A stretch of DNA of 64,000 bases from Vicia villosa (taxonomy: Eukaryota > Streptophyta > Magnoliopsida > Fabales > Fabaceae): positions 558,001 to 622,000 of the forward strand of contig NW_026704997.1 of the NCBI RefSeq assembly GCF_029867415.1, written 5' to 3'. Shown piece after piece: positions 58,950 through 64,000 of this stretch (positions are counted from its first letter, which is position 1; every line of letters begins with the position of its first letter). A program made the translations under genes and the position numbers. Below the pieces are notes generated by a model. That model was given only the letters and a program-made list of their open reading frames with translations, had not been told where the DNA came from and searched no databases.

Positions 58950-60040
58950 TGTAACATCCCTATTTTTCTAAGCATGATAATAAAGCTAATGAGACCTATT
59001 GGAAACCAAGAGTTGTTAAGAGGAGTTATGGATTAGTTGGAATCCAAATATTTGGTTAGAAACTAGCTAAGTGGTAAACCAATAATTATGGTTTAGTTGA
59101 AGGATATCTTGGTCTTTCCATTTCTAATAGGTGGCATAAGGGTTTATTTGGAATGCACATTTCATTCTCTTATTCCACCAGATCAAAATTCGAGTAGAAG
59201 CGGTAAAGAGAAGAAAAAGAATTCAAGTTTATCATGTTCATATTTTCATTTTCTCAACCTTGGTACAACCTCCACTAATCAGGCGATAACTTATTACTTG
59301 TAACTCGGATTTAAGCGATTCTTGATTTTATAGAATCTACATGAAATTCCCTTCAATTTGGTACATAATTTCATGCCAAGAAGGTCTATTATGAGGGAGA
59401 TAAACATGTTTAAAGATGAGGGGATGATGCTGATTTTTGGTAAAGGCATGCATACGGGTTTGATGATTATGGATGTGTAATTTTGATCAAGAATGAGACT
59501 CGGTAGCAGCTTTAGCACCATCTTAACCTCCATTGATGCAAGGTGAGTTCCATTAGATAGAAATTTGGTAGGAGAATTTAGAGATAATTGCATGTTTGGG
59601 ATTATGGGTGAGATAAATTCTTTGCATGCTTGATCTAATTGTTGGAATTTATTTTAGGATGCTAATGGAATGATGGGGATGTTTGGGTTAGGAAAAAGAA
59701 TGGATTTTGTAGCTTAAAAATGCAGAAAACTGATTTTTTTATAGGGTGTAACACGTTCCCTGTATGAGGGTAACCAGTTTCCCACACACACACAGGCATG
59801 TGGAAGCTGTCTACATGGGGTGTAACTCGTTCCTTGTAGGAGGATAAGTAGTTCCCACTGAGTCAGACTTGAAATTTTCAAACTTTGAAAATTCGTAACT
59901 TTCGCCTCGGGTGTCAGAATGTTGTGTGGTTTGTATCGTTGGAAAGCTAAGTAAATGTACTTTCTAATAAAATTAGTTCCAAAATGAAATTTCGCATCTG
60001 GTCTGTCATGAAATACACAGGAAAGATATACCATACTAAA
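58950..60040 (+). repeat. Tekay-like gypsy LTR, truncated
   Basis: Begins TGTAACATCCC and contains the TTCGTAACTTTCGCCTCGG phrase, the inverse of that seen in the LTRs at 18691 and 40975. The far end is missing; a SIRE-like LTR starts at about 60045. Confidence 0.55.
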
Positions 60041-60044
60041 AAGA

Positions 60045-60984
60045 TAAATGACACCGGGATTGTTTACCTAGTTCGGTGACAAACACACCTACTCTAGGGG
60101 CATACCAAGTCAGGAATGAAGTCCACTATCAGTAGCATTAATTTATAAATCCTACATCCAACATCCCTGTTGACGATCTACTCACTTAATCACTACCCAA
60201 TGACCCTTCTACCTAGATCCTCTCTAAATATGGAATATCTCCATCCCACTTCTAATCACTGCAGTGATGTTGTACAGTTTTCCAGTCCCAGGAGTTGTAT
60301 CAACGGCCTAATCACCAACATTCTGATCACACACACAAACGAGTTTGGAAGACACACTTCCATGAAAATACCTAGCCAAGACTCTTGGCTAATAACAATA
60401 ACTTAGAGTTGCTTCAAAGCTTCCTCCAAGAACAATACATCTCTTACCTAAAGGCTTCAAAGTGGACACTACTTCTCTTGCTTCACAGCTTCGAGAATCA
60501 CATGGTGATCTTCCCACATCCTGGGAGATTCACCTAGACAAACCCTAGACTTCTATATCTTGAATTCTTATCAAACTAGGTTACAAATCCGTATATTTAT
60601 ATCTAAACCATAACCTATACCCAACTGTATTTGGGCATCTAATCGCAACTTATTTGTTGTTACAGCTTAGCAGTAACTTCTGCTACAAACAAGGTCTTCA
60701 ATCTTTAGTTTCCTAAAAAATCTCCATATTTAGAAACTATATAAATCTGTATATTCTTCAAATATTCTGATTTACTTTAGCGCAGTTGCAATGTCGTGAC
60801 ATCTCATATGACATGTTATTCCAGATGTTGAAATAGTTCAACATAACATGTTCCAACATTCTGATAGGAATTCTTGTTGTTCCTGTTCTTCTTAGTAAGC
60901 TTCCACATCATATTCTTCATTACATTATTGTTGCTAATATTTGTTTTACAAAAATTAAGCCAACCTAAAAATAGAGAACTTACA
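60045..60984 (-). repeat. SIRE-like LTR (copy 3)
   Basis: Ends CTTACA at 60984 beside the minus-strand polypurine tract AAAGGGGGAGATTG. It shares ACTTAATCACTACCCAATGA and nearby phrases with 44199-45327. The inner end is truncated against the gypsy LTR. Confidence 0.7.
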
Positions 60985-63900
60985 ATCTCCCCCTTTGGCA
61001 AATTTTTGGCTAAAACAAACAACTAAATAAATTACACATTACACCTTAGCAGGTAATAAAGAAAATAAAGAAAAACACATCTACTAGCAATAGTAGATCT
61101 CAGCAACTGTGCAGTAGACTTCAGCAATTGTGGATGGATTCAGTCTTCAAATAAGATGTCAGGACATCTCGTTCAACATCTTCAATCCAGCATTCTGAAT
61201 GAGCTCCACTGCAGCTGGAACCTTAACACCAACGAACAGAAACCTCATAATCAATGAGAGACGATCCAGAGGTCATCGGGTGTACACGAAGAAGAAGATG
61301 AATTACACTCCCCCTCAACCCAGGTTCCAATTCTTCTCACAAAAGACCAATGGTGGCATAGGAGAATCTGCTAAGCCTTTCTTGATCAGCAGCCACCAGT
61401 CGACCTAGAGCATGAGATGAAACTTAAGAAGTATCCACATGCTACCCTAGGTAACTCAGAACACAGGTCACAACTGTGTTCATAACTCAGATCATAAGTC
61501 ACAAAAGCATTTCCTTCCAGACCAGACATAGGATACGACTTCCTCTTTGACAAGTCTGTTTACCAATTGAAATACCCAGTTCCAGACACATTACAGTTAA
61601 CCCTTTATCCCCCTTTTTGGCCAAAATTGACAAAGGAGGCCTTCACAGAACCAGACCCAGGCACAGCTTACCCAGACCCGAAAGAACCCTATTCAAAATT
61701 CACAACACACACTCACAATTTGTGAAAGAATAACCTCTATAAATAGTTGGTCCTTTGCTTGGGAAATAACGAGTCCTTGAATGTTCCATCTTCTGTTCAA
61801 GGAGAGCATTATTTGAGGAGAGAATACCACCAAAAATATATGTGCACCGTCCAACCGGGCTTTGAATGCCTTTATTAAGCTTAAACTGCTTCTTCTGGAC
61901 AATTCAGTCCCAAGGCATGCACATGCATGGTCAATAACACTTTCTAGACATCCTTTTTACACGTGTCTGACTGCATAGTCTAGAATATTCCTTTGTTAGG
62001 CTCAGGGAAACATGTTATGAACAATGTTTTGACATCCTATCATACATTGTCTTCAACTTCAAACAAATCTTCGGTAATTTTAATCAAGGACGTTTCCCAG
62101 ACTACTTCACATGCTCAGAGGCATGACCATGATGCCTTCAACTGAATTTTCCAAGTGCCCTCTTTTCACTTGGAATTAGTGTCACACAAAACGAGTGTGA
62201 CAACTCCCAACAACCAGCAGGATAATCCTCTTATCCCATTAAATACTCCATAACCAACCCATCCTCTTGGAGTAAGGTGGAATAATCTAGCTTTATTTGG
62301 CTAGAAATTCAGAGACCTTCATAGGGGCAAAGCTAGCTACACCTTGTGACAACATGTCTCAGCATGTTAGTTAACATCATCCTCATAAGAGGGTAATAAC
62401 TCCATAAGCTTGAACATTGTAAGATCTAAACAAGCCAATTAGTCCATTAACTCCCCCTGTCATGGACAACCAATACTACAGTTTCTGCACTGACTCCCTC
62501 AGTAGAGTCACTAACAAGGACACATCTGATTCGTACCCTTGCAAATCCACACCCTGTATTATGACCTATTGTGTGGACAGGTTGTCATGAGTACACGGTG
62601 TGAAGTCAGACACCAACTCCAAAAGAAATTCTAAGTTTGCTTATAAGCTTTACTAAGATTCAGATTTAACACTTGTCTAGAGTGACTTGCAACAGAAGAA
62701 AACCACCTGATCATAACTCAGTATCTGACACCCTTGTTCTGTCCTTATATCCACTATTAGTTGTTGATGCTAGTGGAGTCTTCAACAAAATAATTATGCA
62801 TTCACTACACATACTACAGTTGACAGGATTTGAGTCTCCATATTCTAATCCTCATAGTCAGAAAACTCACTTCTTGACCATAATGGTTGAGTATCCGACT
62901 TTACCTGCCCAATCTCAAGCATCTTCCAAATATAGTCATCAACACGCATGATGTTAAGACATTATTTGACACATCATCTTTATAATCCAACTCTGGTTCT
63001 TGAATCATTATCCAAGGGACTTATTGTGCATAGAAGTCCTTCAGGAAGCTCTAAAAGAAATCCCACCACTGCAGCTTGCGAGAGAAATAAACTCTCAATC
63101 ATTTCCTGATAACATTAGGTCAGAAAGCAGACTTCCACACACCTCAGATTTGTACCTTGACCCTATCAAGGTTGTTCATCAGTTACGTGCTCACCTTCCT
63201 ATAACCAGCAGATGATGTGTTTCACTACAAGCTTCCTTTAGAGGTACAGTCAGCTGATAAGACTACCTATAATATACAAAAAACAGCACATGACATTATT
63301 ATACACCACTTGAAGCGAGTGGATTCTTCAATAAGACACAGAGTCACGTTAGCCATTTCTTATTTGGTCAGTGACTTGACCCTTAATCCCATCCTGAGTT
63401 AAATGAACTTTCTTAGTTGGGGAAGCAGAAAACTGAAGTGATGTTCAACCGTCTGTTTTGACATTAACCATACTCTCAGAATCTTGCTATGGTTCTGGAG
63501 ATGACTTCCATAGAAACCTAACACTCTTGTAGGGGAATCAAGAGAATTAACCATCAGTAGTTGATCAACCCTTCAAAGACCATATCTCATATGCACAATG
63601 TACAAACCTCCTTTCTGACTAAGAGATGCTTGGATGCCATTTTTTTGCGCCTATAGAAGAGATTCCCTCTAACAGGTATCCGAAGAAGATTTCAACGAAC
63701 ATGGCATTAACTGGTCTTTACTCTTCACAAGCAGACTGTTCAGACTAAGCATGCTTCTTCAAAGCACAAGGATCCACTTCATTCCTTGCACTACCACGGA
63801 TTCATTATGTGAGTACACCACATAAATGAACCCAAGCAAAAAGAGAAGCTTCGCGTAAATACCAGGGAACCTTACTTCTTTGTTCTAGAATAGTATTTCC

Positions 63901-64000
63901 TCATTGCTTCAGCTGAAATGTCCATCCTAGGTGAATTGGATGAAATTCTGAAGTTCAGACACACATAATATCAGTTAATGTGTCTCCAATTCTTACCATC
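60985..64000 (-). mobile_element. 3' internal region of SIRE-like element, runs off window
   Basis: Follows the polypurine tract on the minus strand. The region has low AT bias for this window and a few short frames, but I recognise no pol, gag or env-like domain. SIRE-type elements have a long 3' region after pol, which fits. Confidence 0.5.

Noticed and set aside
61000..64000. Small plus-strand frames at the right end of the window
   Set aside because: They lie antisense in the 3' region of a SIRE-like element, have no domain and show no gene structure.

Overview
The window is plant nuclear DNA: AT-rich, intron-bearing and dominated by transposable elements. It holds three genes that look intact. 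These are an intronless 3-ketoacyl-CoA synthase of the KCS4 type (8303-9823, +) and two paralogous glycine-rich RNA-binding protein genes of the AtGRP7/8 type (23912-24672 and 50476-51372, both -). Several repeats (a TRIM with 121-bp LTRs, SIRE/Maximus-like LTRs, a MITE with a TGCACTGACAGTG-like end, Tekay-like LTRs) resemble families I associate with temperate legumes. A legume, perhaps Vicieae or Trifolieae, is my best guess; this is inferred from memory, not measured.

Layout. 1-1740: end of a SIRE-like Ty1/copia element (-). 2262-2785: foldback element carrying a plastid-type tRNA-Phe. 4070-7460: degraded Ty1/copia element (-). 8303-9823: KCS4. 12731-13922: end of another copia element (-). 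14050-22555: a + strand copia element opened by a SIRE-like LTR and by an En/Spm (CACTA) element, which itself holds a gypsy solo LTR. 22770-23430: copia fragment (-). 23912-24672: GRP gene A. 27418-40193: a putative minus-strand Helitron of about 12.8 kb, with fragments of a subtilase and a VPS60 gene, two minisatellite arrays, and a second block flanked by 99%-identical 306-bp direct repeats. 40564-48180: a gypsy element of Tat/Ogre or Athila type split by a Tekay-like chromovirus and a SIRE-like LTR. 48418-49760: MULE transposase pseudogene. 50476-51372: GRP gene B. 52450-54400: large inverted repeat containing a MITE. 54464-55670: TRIM, copia and chromovirus fragments. 56865-58136: non-autonomous hAT with a perfect 8-bp target duplication. 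58950-64000: gypsy LTR, then a SIRE-like LTR and its internal region (-).

Function. KCS4 should act in very-long-chain fatty acid elongation in the endoplasmic reticulum. The two GRP genes lie 26 kb apart in the same orientation and probably arose by local duplication. They share one intron with a conserved internal 5' splice site and have evening-element motifs near their promoters, which fits the clock-linked, self-regulating AtGRP7/8 system. Nearly everything else is decayed mobile DNA.

All coordinates come from reading the sequence by eye. Edges of old repeats are approximate. Identities of repeat families rest on recognised protein motifs or terminal structures, not on database searches.
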